Below the pieces are notes generated by a model. It was not told the origin of the DNA, made no database searches, and saw only the letters and a list, made by a program, of their open reading frames with translations. Positions 42,367 to 53,624 of a stretch of DNA of 64,000 nucleotides are shown in pieces (position 1 is the stretch's first letter; every line of letters starts with the position of its first letter). The stretch spans positions 13,792,094 to 13,856,093 of the forward strand of contig CM063255.1 of the NCBI GenBank assembly GCA_032158295.1, written 5' to 3'. Both the position numbers and the translations under genes were made by a program. The DNA comes from Pycnopodia helianthoides. Taxonomy: Eukaryota; Echinodermata; Asteroidea; Forcipulatida; Asteriidae.

Positions 42367-45300
42367 ATGACTGTCATCGCAAGCACTATTTCCCTTATGA
42401 CAAAACTGTTTCTGATGGTTGTTTCTTCTGATGTTGTAAACGGAGCGTGTCCACCTGCATCACGTGACTATCAAATGCATCAAGGAAACATACTTGCATT
42501 CTATCCTAGCCCGGTGCAAGACCATGTTCTCAAAGATACAATCTACCAGGTTAGAAACGCAAGTTCAGACGTGGTATGTGCAGTATACTGTCTGCAAGAT
42601 GATTCCTGCAAGTCCTTTAACTACTGCAATGACAAACTCTGTCATCTCAAAACAGCCAACTACTCCGGGAAAGGATCGGAAATTCAGTTATCCGCCCGGT
42701 GTCGTCACTACGGAGATGAGGAAGTACAAACTGAAGGTAAAAACATGAAATGTGACGACACTTTATCTTTTGTCTTTTCTTTGTGATTCTGCCTCTTAAA
42801 AATAATGCATCGTTACATAGCAATAGTAACAACAACGACATGCCGATGAAGATTGCGAGGATGGTTGCGATGGCTATTGCGGTTGCGGTGGCGATGGTAT
42901 AACTCTTGTTTAATGTTTGATTTAGACAACTGTACAATTGACTGGAACAAAATAGACTGACGTTTTTCAAATGATTAAAGGTACACACCGGCTTCGTTGG
43001 GCTATTTGGGCTACAAAATAGACTAAAACATGATTCTAAAGGTCTTCCTGAAATGGAGAAGATTGGTTCATAAAAGAAACCATCCAATTCGGCCGTTTTT
43101 GAGCATTTTTCAAAAAACGAAGGTCACGTGACTTTTTGGACCCAAAATGTGGTTCCGAAAAGTCACGTGATCTTCAGAATTAGTTTTACTTACAGCCGTA
43201 TAAAAGTAAATTACTGAACCAAATTCAAGTATTTTTTTAAAAACAATTATTCATGAGTATTTGGCGAAAAAGACTATGTATTCAGTTTATGGATGCAAGT
43301 TGTAATTACTAATGATGAAAAATCGAAAGTAAGATTCGCATTCAGAGAGTCCGTGCACGGAAGCGTGTTTTACGGCGCATCAGCGTGGGGAGCTAGCGAG
43401 TAAACCTTGGGGGCATGTCCCGCACAGCCGGTGCAGTGTCTCGCCGGGCCAGAGAGACAAACCACGGAGGCGTGAACTCGGAGCCTGTGGAGGGGTAGGG
43501 AGCCAGACCATTGATTACGTTTTGTTTTACGAGGGTTTTAGTCTGTAGCCCTAGCTATTATCCCCTAACTATTGTCACGTTACGTGATGCCTGCGCTACA
43601 CACGCGGCGGGACGACGACGAATAGCTGCACGGTGTGGATCGGACTGTGTTTATGTCGTTTTTTTTAAATTACACGTGAATTTGTGCTTGATGGATATGA
43701 AGACTGGATCTTTATGCCTCGCCATTGTTATAATTAATAAATAAACAGATCACTAGTCTACTTAAAACAATGTCACGTAAACTTGACAGTTGCAACGGCT
43801 GGAAAAGCGTATACGCTGACCTTTGACCGCGAAAAATCGAAAAATTATTGTCTGTGATTCAACACCACTAAATTAGGTAAACAGTAAGCCGGTGTGTCCC
43901 TTTAACTGAAATGATTACGGCAAAGACAGTAGAATACACACAAGATGCACGCATTATTAGTAATACTATTTTGTCCTTCTTAAAAATGAAAAATTCCTGA
44001 ATTTGAAAGCTGGCATGTTGTGTTTATTAATGTACTTATACAAACATAAACATAAACTTTCACTAAAGTAGTAAACATCACTGAGCATAAAGGCCGTATA
44101 TAACTTGCTCTCCAATCTACACATTTAGCTTTCTTGCCTTGACATAAAAGGAAATTCAAATGAACAAAATAAGGGAGGAATAGACACAATCGGCGACTCC
44201 GAGCAGCGGTGGTCACGTGACGTATAGTGGGTACAGAATCATAACAAACCATCACGCGACATGTGCGCAGTGTTTAAGCACGGGGGATTGTCGTAGTTTT
44301 CCGACAGCATAGCTGAACGGCAAGGTATGATCCTTCTTCCATCTGATAAATGGAATGGATTCAAACACAGAAATCAGATTGTTTTCCATTTTCTTTTCTA
44401 TGTTGACATAGATCTGATAAATGGAATGGATTAAACATAAAAATTGTTCAATTTACTTAACAAACCATTCTCATTATTGTTAACCAAACTGTATCCTTTT
44501 TACTTCATAATTTTTCATGAGGGTACATGTATACATGTTATTGTGTACTTTCCTTAAATAAAAACCGTAAGAGGTTACGGCTTCCTCAATAAAACACAAG
44601 TGGCTGAACATACTGTCACCGGAAAAATGTTCTTTCATGTAAGTTCTAAATCCTCTTTTCCCGTCCCACACACCAACCCCCATTTCTTCTGTGAGGTTAC
44701 ATGCAAACATCAAAGAAAAGGTATGTTTTAACCATCGCTTCTTGACTTTTCAAATGACAGACCATTGTCTCCCACCAAATCAGGCATCATGTGACTTATA
44801 GTGGGTATACAATGTAAACAAACCAAGTGCGGTGTGTACGTGTATGTCCAGAAAAACATGGCGTTATCCGAGTGCCACTGCTGTAAGGGTTGCATTTGTT
44901 GGTTGCAACACGATTTTATTTTTTTTCTTCTTCTAAATCCATCGAAAGTGTGCCCAGTTTCAATTTCCAAACGTTGTCAGAATGGTTAGGTAAAGCTCAA
45001 AAACAGTGGCACAAAATCCTGGAAGTTTTTTCAAGGAGAGGTATATACACGATGTGATGTTGCTCGTGTACATACCTCTGGACCTTGAAAAACTTCCAGG
45101 ATTTTGTGCCACTGTTTTTAGGAGCTTTGCCAAACCATTCCGACAAAGTTTGGCCGTTGACACTGGGCACACTTCCGATGGATTTAGAATAGTTGAAATC
45201 GTGTTGTAACCAACAAAAGCAACAAGAACCATGACCCTTACAACAGTGGCACTCGGCTGACTCCATGTTGTTGCCATACACTGCACTTGGTTTGTTTACA

Positions 45301-48300
45301 TTGTATACCAACGATAGGTCACGTGACGCCGGTCGCCGATTGTGTCTATTCGTGAATCAGAGCAATATTAATTGGTCAGGCATAAAGTTCGGGCGGGAAA
45401 ACATGTCTAAAAATTACACACCAATAACACAACAAATTATGAACAATAATCCGTAGCACAATTATAAATAAAATCCTAAATTCACCAGTATTCTTTTGGA
45501 ATCTGGTGCAGTTAAAAGAAACGGTATCAAAAGGTGGAAATAATGGCACCTTTTCTCTCAGTTTGTTCGCCGAGAATAAAACTTCAGAAAAACTTACTTG
45601 GCAAAAAACCAGAGGAACTTAAAAGGGCGCTAAACCAACAATGAGCGTCACCTAGACGGACAGGGAAGAACATAACACTGATGTGCTAAAATTTATTTTA
45701 GAAAACAAAAATTAAGTATTAGACATTTGCAATGTTATCCTATATAAATTCAACTTGATCATTAGCTCAATTCAGTTAAAGATCCATAGTCGTGTTTTAT
45801 TGTTCTATTGTCCCAGTAGCCCTAATTTTTTGTCTAGAGTCTGTCTAGCTATTTTCTTGTTATTGCGTTTTTCTGCTGTGGGAATTCATCGACATCCATT
45901 GACTTGATTTGAGTCTCCCTTGGTGTGCTACGTTTGCACGCCCTGTGTGACACGATCAAAAAAACAAAAAAACAAAACTCACACGCTTACGCCATCGTAC
46001 TGCAATCCAAAGACCGTTTGTATTTGCGTGTATTTTAATTTTTTTGGAGAACCCAATCACTTTCAAATGGCCCAAAACCTTTAAGTATAGACCGTTTTGA
46101 CTATAAAAAAAAATAAAAGCTCAAATTATTTTTTAAATGAGCTCACACTTGTCTCTGTGTATATTTTATACCACGTGGTTCAAATTACCTAGCAGTGGCC
46201 ATTAGCCCAAACAATGAAAAATGGCCGACAATTCCACAGGGAAATCTGGGAGAGCTAGTCATTGATGGATATTTTTTGGGGTCGAAAAAGACCCCGGATA
46301 GTAACAAGACATTTTCCATGCTATTTGGCTAGGTGTAGATAGGCATCCTGTAATATTTAATATATATAAAGGGGGTTTATTCCATAGTGATGGTGCCAAT
46401 GAGGCGAAAGCTCGTTGACCATAGCGAGTGTTCATACGTGGACCATTTGCAAGTTAATATTGTGAGTTGTATGAGGGAAAGCATCGGAACTTTGGGAGAA
46501 ACCTCGACGTACTACGACGTACGCCAGCGTGCTTCAGCCTGCTTCAGCCTGCTCTTAACTTAAAGGAATATTACATAATTGGTTTTTGCTAACAAAACAG
46601 TTGCTGGCTGTGTAAGCACTTAATGTAATCCACCATATACATAAAATGACAAACCTGTAGAAGTTTGAGATCGATCGGCCATCTGGGTCACGAGAAAATA
46701 TGGCATTTCAGACAGAAATATTTCAAGGGATGTTTTCTACTATCATCATCATTAGACTGTGTAAGTTTTGTGTACATCTGTGTTCAAAAGTATATTTTAC
46801 AAGTTTTTTTCTTACCAATTCTGTAATGTTCCTTTAAACAAAGCTATTACCCATAATTTATTCGATGTACGCCACTGATTTTAATTTTCAAAGCAAAACC
46901 AATCCTATTTAAATAAATAAATAAATAATTGTGTCAAAGCAATAACATTATAACACCTTACCACAATCACCCGATGTAAGACCGATATGGACATGCCAAA
47001 ACAAACCCTTGTAAAACAATATTTGTCGTTGCTGTCTACACTACAATTTGACCGACTGGTTGAATGTTAGGTCAATTTCCACACAACGATGTATTTGTTA
47101 CTTTATTGCCGATTCCTCAATTCTCAGGTCTTAAACTCCCCGTTATTTCAGGAACAACATTTGAGGAAGCTTCACTCTGTGCTCAGAATACGCATCGGTT
47201 TAACATTGAGCTTCAGCTGCCGATGACGTCACCAATGCGACTAGAGTTCACAGTCAACATTGGTAATAATGTTTGGGTGTACTTTTCCCCCAATGGTCCT
47301 GGATATGGTGAAGCTTTGTATGCAGTAAGTAAGTATAGATACAACTGACACTCTCAAATAAATAATTATAATACCAAAGGCATCTTAGTGTCTTTTTCCT
47401 TTCTCCCAGGTCTTTTTGACATTTCATTGTAAGAGTGCACAGTGGGCCAGGCCGAGACCAAAGTGCGCCAAAAAGGGTGAAGCGTGACCCTTTTTGTTTT
47501 AAATTTTTTCAACACTTTTGAGGTTGCTTATACGCCATCGATTTTAGAGTAGTTTTTTTGAAGCGATCACTGTAGGTTTTTGCCCCTTTTCTGACCTCCG
47601 TGGGGCGCTCCACTGAGAAACATAGTCGTGTTTCTCAGTGGAGCGCGCCGCATGTAATATTGAGTTCAGAAAAGGGGCGAAAAAGTACAGTGATTGCTTT
47701 AGAAAAACTGCTCTAAAATCGTGTATCGCAGGTTGTCGCAGCTAAATGTGGTACCAAAATGATGCAAACAAGTTGCTCTATTAGAAATGCGTAGTCTTTA
47801 GTCAGAAATCGACGGCAATTCTTAGTTTCCGTATTGTTGAACACAGGAAACGCAAACTACATGTCAATTTTGACACAATTATCAGTATATATATATTCAT
47901 AGAAAACTTCAACAAAAATTAAAACTGATTTAATTTCCTTCAAATATGAACTATAAACTAGAGCCAAGTGAAAGCTCAATGCAAAGTGTCTAATTTTGCT
48001 TTGTGAAGATTTCTGCAATATTCACATGTTATGGCCAATTTCCATGGGTTTGCATACCTTTAAGAGGTCATGACAAGTCAAAATATATATATATTTTTTG
48101 CTAAATTTTCCCATAAAATGGTCCGATGAGTATAAGCAACCTCAAAAGTGTTGAAAAATTAAAACTAGCAGGGTCGCGTTTCAGCCTTTTTGGCGCACTT
48201 TGGTCTCGGCCTGGCCCACTCTTGAGTGGTGCAATACAATACCCAAAGGTGACAGAACCCATCCCAGTCCTATAAGTCAAACTCAAGGATAGTGAGATTA

Positions 48301-49808
48301 ACATCAAACACGAGAGTTATCGACCATCTAGCTCAAATATTTTCAAAAAAAATATTTTAATAAACACTTGTATTTTCGTCAAGCAGGTTGTAATCAACTC
48401 CAATAAACTGTTTTGATAGACGTTACACCCTCGTGACACTCTTGTGCGTAGTTTTGATTTACTTGTTTCCAATATGCCGATTGACCTATTACGGTCAAAT
48501 CATGTAAAACAACCCGTGTTGATTAAATAGTGAAACATTTGAGGTACTTCAAAGAAACCAGAAAAAAAGTTAAGCCGTCTCTGCCCCTAATCCGTCACCT
48601 TATTATATTTTTAGGAAAATTATGATGTAATTTTCCTGCATTTAATTGCAGTACGATTTAAAGTTACAAAGTTAATTTCTTTGAGGAGGCGCTTTAACCT
48701 TATTTTAGTACAAGTTATTTGTCACATGCTTTTAATTTCAAATCCCTATATAATTAATCTTAAAAGTGGTACTAAAACCAGATTCCATAACAAAGCGACA
48801 GCCACGAAATCTTCAGTTGGAACTTTTCAACTGAAAACATTTACAAACGTTTGTGTAAACGTACATATGAGATAACACATTAGGCCCTAGTTGGAAGGTT
48901 TACAATTAAACCTTATTATATTTTTAAGGAAAATTATGATGCAATTCAGGGGCTTTTTTTCGTTTTCTTAATATATTCGTTGAACAATAAATAATGCTAT
49001 TGTAACGCGCCGTGGTCGCGGTCTAAGAACTTTTTATTACAACCCAAAACCTGAACGGGAGTTTGAAGTAACTGCAACGTTAGACCCTAATTTCTGGCCC
49101 TATGTTGTTAAATAATAATTCAAAAGAAAGGAGAGACGGAGAAATATTGGACGAAGAGAACAGAGAGTTTAAGTTTCAATTGATTTGATTCGGTATTATT
49201 TTGCATTCATTGATCACTTACAATTACACAATGTACACGTTCGGAGAGACTTCTTATGGATGTTTACCGTTTGAAGGGTGAGCATAAACTGACAAAATGC
49301 GGGCGGGAGTTCCAATTTGAATTACTCTGTTGGTGGATCTGATGAACAGTACGCGCAGTGTCCCTGGGGATCCAGGGGCCCCGCACGCGCTGCGCATCAG
49401 ATCCACCACCGACCCAATCTTGTACTAAACTAGTTCAACTCCCGCGCCGAACGGCGCCCTCAAGCGACCATTTCGTCACAATATTGTGAACACTTTTAAT
49501 TACTTCTTGCAGTTCTGAACACTGATTCCGCTGACATCTACGAAGCCGACTCTCAAGATTGGATTTTCAGTAAGTCTAGTAATAATGGCGAAAACTACAT
49601 CGGAGTACCAATCATGATCACATACGATAACGGTCGCTTCGAGGTGGCAGTCCAAGGGGTGCAAGATTCTACCCTGACCTACGACGTCCCATCGCCACCT
49701 CAGCCCAACTGGTTTGTTACTTTTGATAACCCTGGTACGGTTGAATTAAGTTTCACTGAGCCATGTATTAATGATTTCAACCCAAAGTTCACATCTCAGG
49801 AAGGCTAA
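42367..49808 (+). CDS. Secreted PAN/apple-domain protein, 3 coding exons, 280 aa
   Basis: Exons 42367-42736, 47152-47328, 49513-49808; GT-AG joins, phases 1 and 1, 843 nt with TAA. Residues 1-27 form a signal peptide (MTKLFLMVVSSDVVNGA before CPP). Residues 28-112 are a PAN/apple-like domain: Cys at 28, 71, 75, 81, 87, 92, 112, with the pattern VVCAVYCLQDDSCKSFNYC typical of such adhesion domains. Possible N-glycosylation at NAS (64) and NYS (98). Residues 125-280 have no Cys until PCIND and read as alternating beta strands (LEFTVNIGNNVWVYFSP, FEVAVQGVQDSTLTY); this could be a farnesoic-acid-methyltransferase-like (FAMeT) fold, a weak guess. An extracellular binding or matrix role is inferred. 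The ATG at 42367 precedes the best signal peptide; there is no other ATG nearby. AATAAA at 49811 is too near the stop to be the poly(A) signal. Confidence 0.78.
42979..43901. mobile_element. 923-bp TTAA-flanked element with GC-rich core
   Basis: TTAA at 42975-42978 and 43902-43905. Inverted ends AGGTACACACCGGCTT and AAGCCGGTGTGTCCCT. A second inverted pair GGTCACGTGACTTTTTGG / CCGAAAAGTCACGTGATC lies at about 43120-43175. Bases 43350-43640 are clearly GC-richer than the flanks. No transposase. In intron 1 of the PAN gene. Confidence 0.85.
44178..45346. mobile_element. Large fold-back element (GAATAGACACAATCGGCGAC ends)
   Basis: Left GAATAGACACAATCGGCGAC and right GTCGCCGATTGTGTCTATTC are perfect inverted 20-mers, each followed by a GTCACGTGAC box. 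A second, larger inverted pair, about 44790-45050 and 45060-45315, repeats a CGAGTGCCACTGCTGTAAGG block and a CAGTGGCACAAAATCCTGGA block on both arms. Minus-strand frames in the right arm read ECHCCKGHGSCCFCW, a Cys-rich head; no recognised domain. In intron 1 of the PAN gene. Confidence 0.75.
45955..46350. repeat. Second copy of the 38510-39075 block
   Basis: Same order of blocks as 38510-39075, ending GCTATTTGGCTAGGTGTAG. Shows that part of the duplicated region was also copied into intron 1 of the PAN gene. Confidence 0.7.
46559..46838. mobile_element. TTAA MITE, copy 3 (inverted)
   Basis: AGGAATATTACATAATTGG at the left and CCAATTCTGTAATGTTCCT at the right, TTAA at both edges. Orientation opposite to 31380 and 40464 (GATCGATCGGCCATCTGGGT here). 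Shorter than copy 2 because of an internal deletion. In intron 1 of the PAN gene. Confidence 0.88.
47441..48219. mobile_element. 779-bp terminal-inverted-repeat element with perfect internal hairpin
   Basis: Left end AGTGGGCCAGGCCGAGACCA and right end TGGTCTCGGCCTGGCCCACT are exact inverses, extending about 45 bp with mismatches. At about 47608-47649 GCGCTCCACTGAGAAACA and TGTTTCTCAGTGGAGCGC form an 18-bp perfect stem with a 6-base loop. No clear target duplication. In intron 2 of the PAN gene. Confidence 0.85.
49320..49420. repeat. Inverted repeat GGTGGATCTGATG / CATCAGATCCACC
   Basis: TTGGTGGATCTGATGAACAG and GCGCATCAGATCCACCACCG form a stem around a GC-rich loop (GGGGATCCAGGGGCCCC). About 100 bp before the acceptor of the last PAN exon. 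Confidence 0.7.
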
Positions 49809-52240
49809 GAAATAAATGGTGGAAAAATTGTGCCAACTAGAGACTGTCAATAACAGTTACATTTGTCCGACGCTCTCATTTTTCATGAAATCAAACAAAT
49901 GTTATTTTTCCTCAACCTGGCACAGTTTTCGACGGTTTGATCGATCCCACCATCGATGCGTATAATTGAGGTTAGATCTTAACCAATTTTGATTGGAGTA
50001 TAATTTTGAGTAGTAGGTGAGCATTTTGTAATTCTTTTTAGGAATCTCATTCAAATTTATGAAGTAATTCAGTTAATGTCAATATTTAAACAAACTAATT
50101 TGGCACCTTACTTTAAGTACTTATTATCACGATTGAAGCACTTCATTTCTTATTTCAAAAGCATGCAAAGATTGACAATAATACCTTATCAATTTTTTAA
50201 ATAATACAGACAGTGATTTATCTTTTACCAAATTTATTTGTATGACTTTCAGTATAATTTGTTGGTGTATTGAAAGTTAAAATTTAATTGTGAAACTTTT
50301 CACATAGATGAAAAGTCTTTGTATGACTAACCGGTAGTTTAAGACAACAGGGTTGAGCGCTTGAGCGCTTGAGTGCTTAGTGGATGGTTGTTTAAGTATT
50401 TTTTCCCCTTTGGAAATAATTTGTCAAATAATACTGAACTTTTTCTTCTTTCACAATATTGTAGATAGTATTATACATGTTTTAGTCAGCTTATCTTTTT
50501 TGAAAACAACTTGTTGAAGATACCGATATGCACCCTTTATCACCACAAAAAACGTTGTTTTGATCCTTAATTTTAAAAGATAACAATAAATAAATACAAA
50601 AACAACGGTGAATCGTATTTCAAACGTAGGCCTAAACAAAAATACATTTTTGAGAATGTAAACTAGTTTTTATTTAGCGCTTTATCTCCGGGTGTCTCAA
50701 AGCGCTTGTTGTTAATTTAAGATAGGTGTTTTGGCCTGTTAAAAATGTTGCACCCATTATTACAAGGTGCTGCGGCGAAGTCAACAGCCACTGCCAGACA
50801 CACCGGGGAAAACCCCTTCTCTTAGCGATAAGTGTGGGTTCTTTTGCATGTATTACACAACACATGGATCTGCATGTAACGGCTTTACATCCGATCTGTT
50901 AGGGACGAAGCGATAACGGTTAAGTGTCTAGCTTGTACAGGACACCCGTGTCAAGAACGGGACTCGAACCCACACTCCTTTACAGTTGTAATCTATTTGG
51001 AAAACAATGAACACTCGTGTACGTAACCCATTCCGCACCTCACATGTTCAAAAACACCTCTTAGTTCGGTATCAGTCTACAATTACTTTATTCATTAAAC
51101 TTTATTCATCATAGAGAGTTTCGTTACTGATACTGGGTTTCTAAAGAAAGTTCTTCTGCCGACCTCATTGTCCAATTACAGCTTACGAATGGTCGCAAGA
51201 GAGTAAATTTCCCTTATATGCACGATTTAAAACTCGGTAGACACGTTAAGTAAAAGGAACAATTTTGTTTTTACAAAATGTTGTCATGATTTTTTGTTCT
51301 AATTATTACTTGTAATTGGTATAGTCGAAATAAGCAACGTTGATTTAAAAGAGATTAGAAAATAAAATATTTAAAAGGTTCTACTGCTGATTCAAACTGT
51401 TTATGATTTTGTCCACTATAATACAGTGTATTGGGAACCTGAATCACTGCTGATGAGTCGGTAGTTATGTCATACTGATGAAATTGTCAGGTAATGTCTC
51501 TTGCAGATTTAGATCAGAATTAATTCGTCAGACTATGTTATGTTGGTTACCAACTACTATTAAGTGATACAAACGCCACTATAAAGTCCAACAGGTCGTG
51601 TCGAAATAACCAACGTTGATTTATAAACATACCTTCTTGTTTTTGACAATTATGTTAGAAAGGTAAAAAGTATAAAGTGGATTGGCAGTCAACTTTTAAC
51701 CAGAATGATGAAAAATGTAAATACATTAATAATACATTTGTTCTGTATATCAATGTTTTAGATTCAACCTTGTAACTATTTGTGAATGTGTGATTTCCAA
51801 GATTTGTCTAAATGTGCCTACTTGTACTAAACACTAGATTTCATTTATTTGTTTGGAAATATTTTTAGTTTTTGAAAAGGGCAGTTCTGCATTTAAAAAT
51901 AATTTGTTGGTAGCAGTTAATCTTGTAACATTCTAACCATAATACAAAATGTGTATAATTCCAAGACACCGGGATCAAAACATGGACATTCGAACTTAAA
52001 AAACGAACGACTTTTTGTCTAATCACATACACTACGTATGTAATAGATGTATACTAAATTTGTTAAATCCTGCTTGAGCAATACATCAATATCATGATGT
52101 AGCAATAAATTCAATCAATTTAAGTAGTAACGGTAATTTTGTTCATCTTTACTTATGTAAAATATATTCGTTTCAAATGAAGATTTATCTTTCTCATCCG
52201 TCGGTTGAAGTACACAAAGTAATTTTAGTACAATGTAATT
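49809..52240. other. 3' flank of the PAN gene with decayed repeats
   Basis: Probable 3' untranslated sequence, then repeats. 50640-50980 matches the family at 5101-5740 (AGCGCTTTATCTCCGGGTGT, ACACAACACATGGATC, GTGTCAAGAACGGGACTCGA). TCGAAATAA.CAACGTTGATTTA occurs at about 51326 and 51602, and ACCTGAATCACTGCTGATGA at about 51437. An AATAAATAAA cluster lies near 50586. No coding exon seen. Confidence 0.5.
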
Positions 52241-52244
52241 CCAA

Positions 52245-53225
52245 GTAATTGTAATTTATCAGCACATTTGTAATGGTTAATAAAGCACTTAAAATTAAAT
52301 CAGTTTGTACATTTGTATTCTGTCAGGAATTTGCATAGCCTTGAACATGCGATGAGTGGTAGCAATGTATCTGCAATAAGTAACTCAACAAATTTGTAAG
52401 ATTGAACCAGGTGCAAAGTGCCTACTTTTTTTTGAGTTTTTTTCAATTATCGCTTTTTCATCGAGGCTTCAGGGAATTAGGAACCTAAATCACTGTTGGT
52501 GGGTCGATAGTTATAAAACCTATTTTACAGGTTAAATTTTCGGCCAACATAAAAATACGAAATATGAAATATGAAATTCTAAATTATAAGCTGTGGAGAG
52601 GAAAGGATCAATTATTTTAAATGCAACACTGCCATTTCCTTTAAGAGCAAGAGTGAAATTATCTTCATATTGTTGAACTTTTCTTTTTTATGAATCTTGT
52701 TTCTTTGTGTGTGTGTGTGTGTGTTAAACAAAAACTTATTTAAGTAAATTGTTCTATTGTTATGTATTTGCACAACTGTAATATTTAATAAAGCACTAAA
52801 ATTAAATGGTTTTGTTTATTGGTGTTTTGTCAGGAATGTTGCATAAACTTCAGCATACAATGAGTGGTAGCATTGAATCTGCATGATGCAACTCAATGGA
52901 CTGTGCAAGTCACTTGTATATTCGAATATTGGTATCCGTATATGTACGAGAGTTTGTTTCCTTCATGGGTCAAAGCAATGTTCGTGGGACTAAAATTGTC
53001 CCAAAACTTGTTGAAAACACGCGAGATTTGCAGGGTCTCTACCCTTGTTGAATTGAACCAGGTGCAAAGCGCCTCTTGTTTTATCCTATCGTTTGTTCAT
53101 GGATCGCATTTTAATGAGTCTTAACAGAAATGGGAACCTGAATCACTGCTCAGTCGGTACGGTTATGACTACCACTCTAATGGTGAAAATGTCAGTTAAT
53201 GTCTGCTGCATGTAGGTCACAGTTA
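52245..53225. repeat. Two copies of a 3'-tail-like unit with AATAAAGCAC
   Basis: Unit: TGTATTTGCACA..TGTAAT, AATAAAGCAC, GTCAGGAAT.TTGCATA, GAGTGGTAGCA, TTGAACCAGGTGCAAAG.GCC, GGGAACCTGAATCACTG, TCGGTA.GGTTATGAC, CTGCTGCAT. Starts near 52245 (shortened) and 52745. A third copy is at 58190-58720. The AATAAA signal suggests gene ends duplicated with the local family. A (GT)n run lies at about 52706-52725. Confidence 0.75.
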
Positions 53226-53244
53226 ATTCGTCATATTGTGTTAA

Positions 53245-53624
53245 AGGCACTGAACACTATTGGTAATTACTCAAAATAATTGTTAGCATAAAAACTTACT
53301 TGGTAACGAGCAATGGAGCGCTTTTGATTGTATAAAACACTGTGAGAAACGGCTCCCTCTGAAGTAACGTAGTTTTTGAGAAAGAAGAAATTTCTCAGTG
53401 AAATATTTGAAATAATTTGGGGACCTCACGCGTGAGGTCTTGAAATCAAGCATCTGAAAACACACAACTTCGTGAGACAGGATTTTTTTTCTTCCAATAT
53501 TATCTCGCAACTTCGACGACCAATTGAGTTCAAATTTTTTACAGGTTTGTTATTTTGTGCATATGTTGAGATACAACAAGTGAAAAGACTGGTCTTTGAC
53601 ATTTACTAAAGGTGTGTATTGTCT
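53245..53624. mobile_element. TTAA MITE, 380 bp (AGGCACTGAACACTATTGG family)
   Basis: TTAA at 53241-53244 and 53625-53628. Left AGGCACTGAACACTATTGG, right end GGTGTGTATTGTCT (diverged inverse). Internal CACAACTTCGTGAGACAGG and TTATCTCGCAACTTCGACGA are words I recall as very common in starfish DNA (memory, unverified). A small palindrome CCTCACGCGTGAGG lies at 53424. Truncated relatives at 8885-9043 and 34181-34300. Confidence 0.85.
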
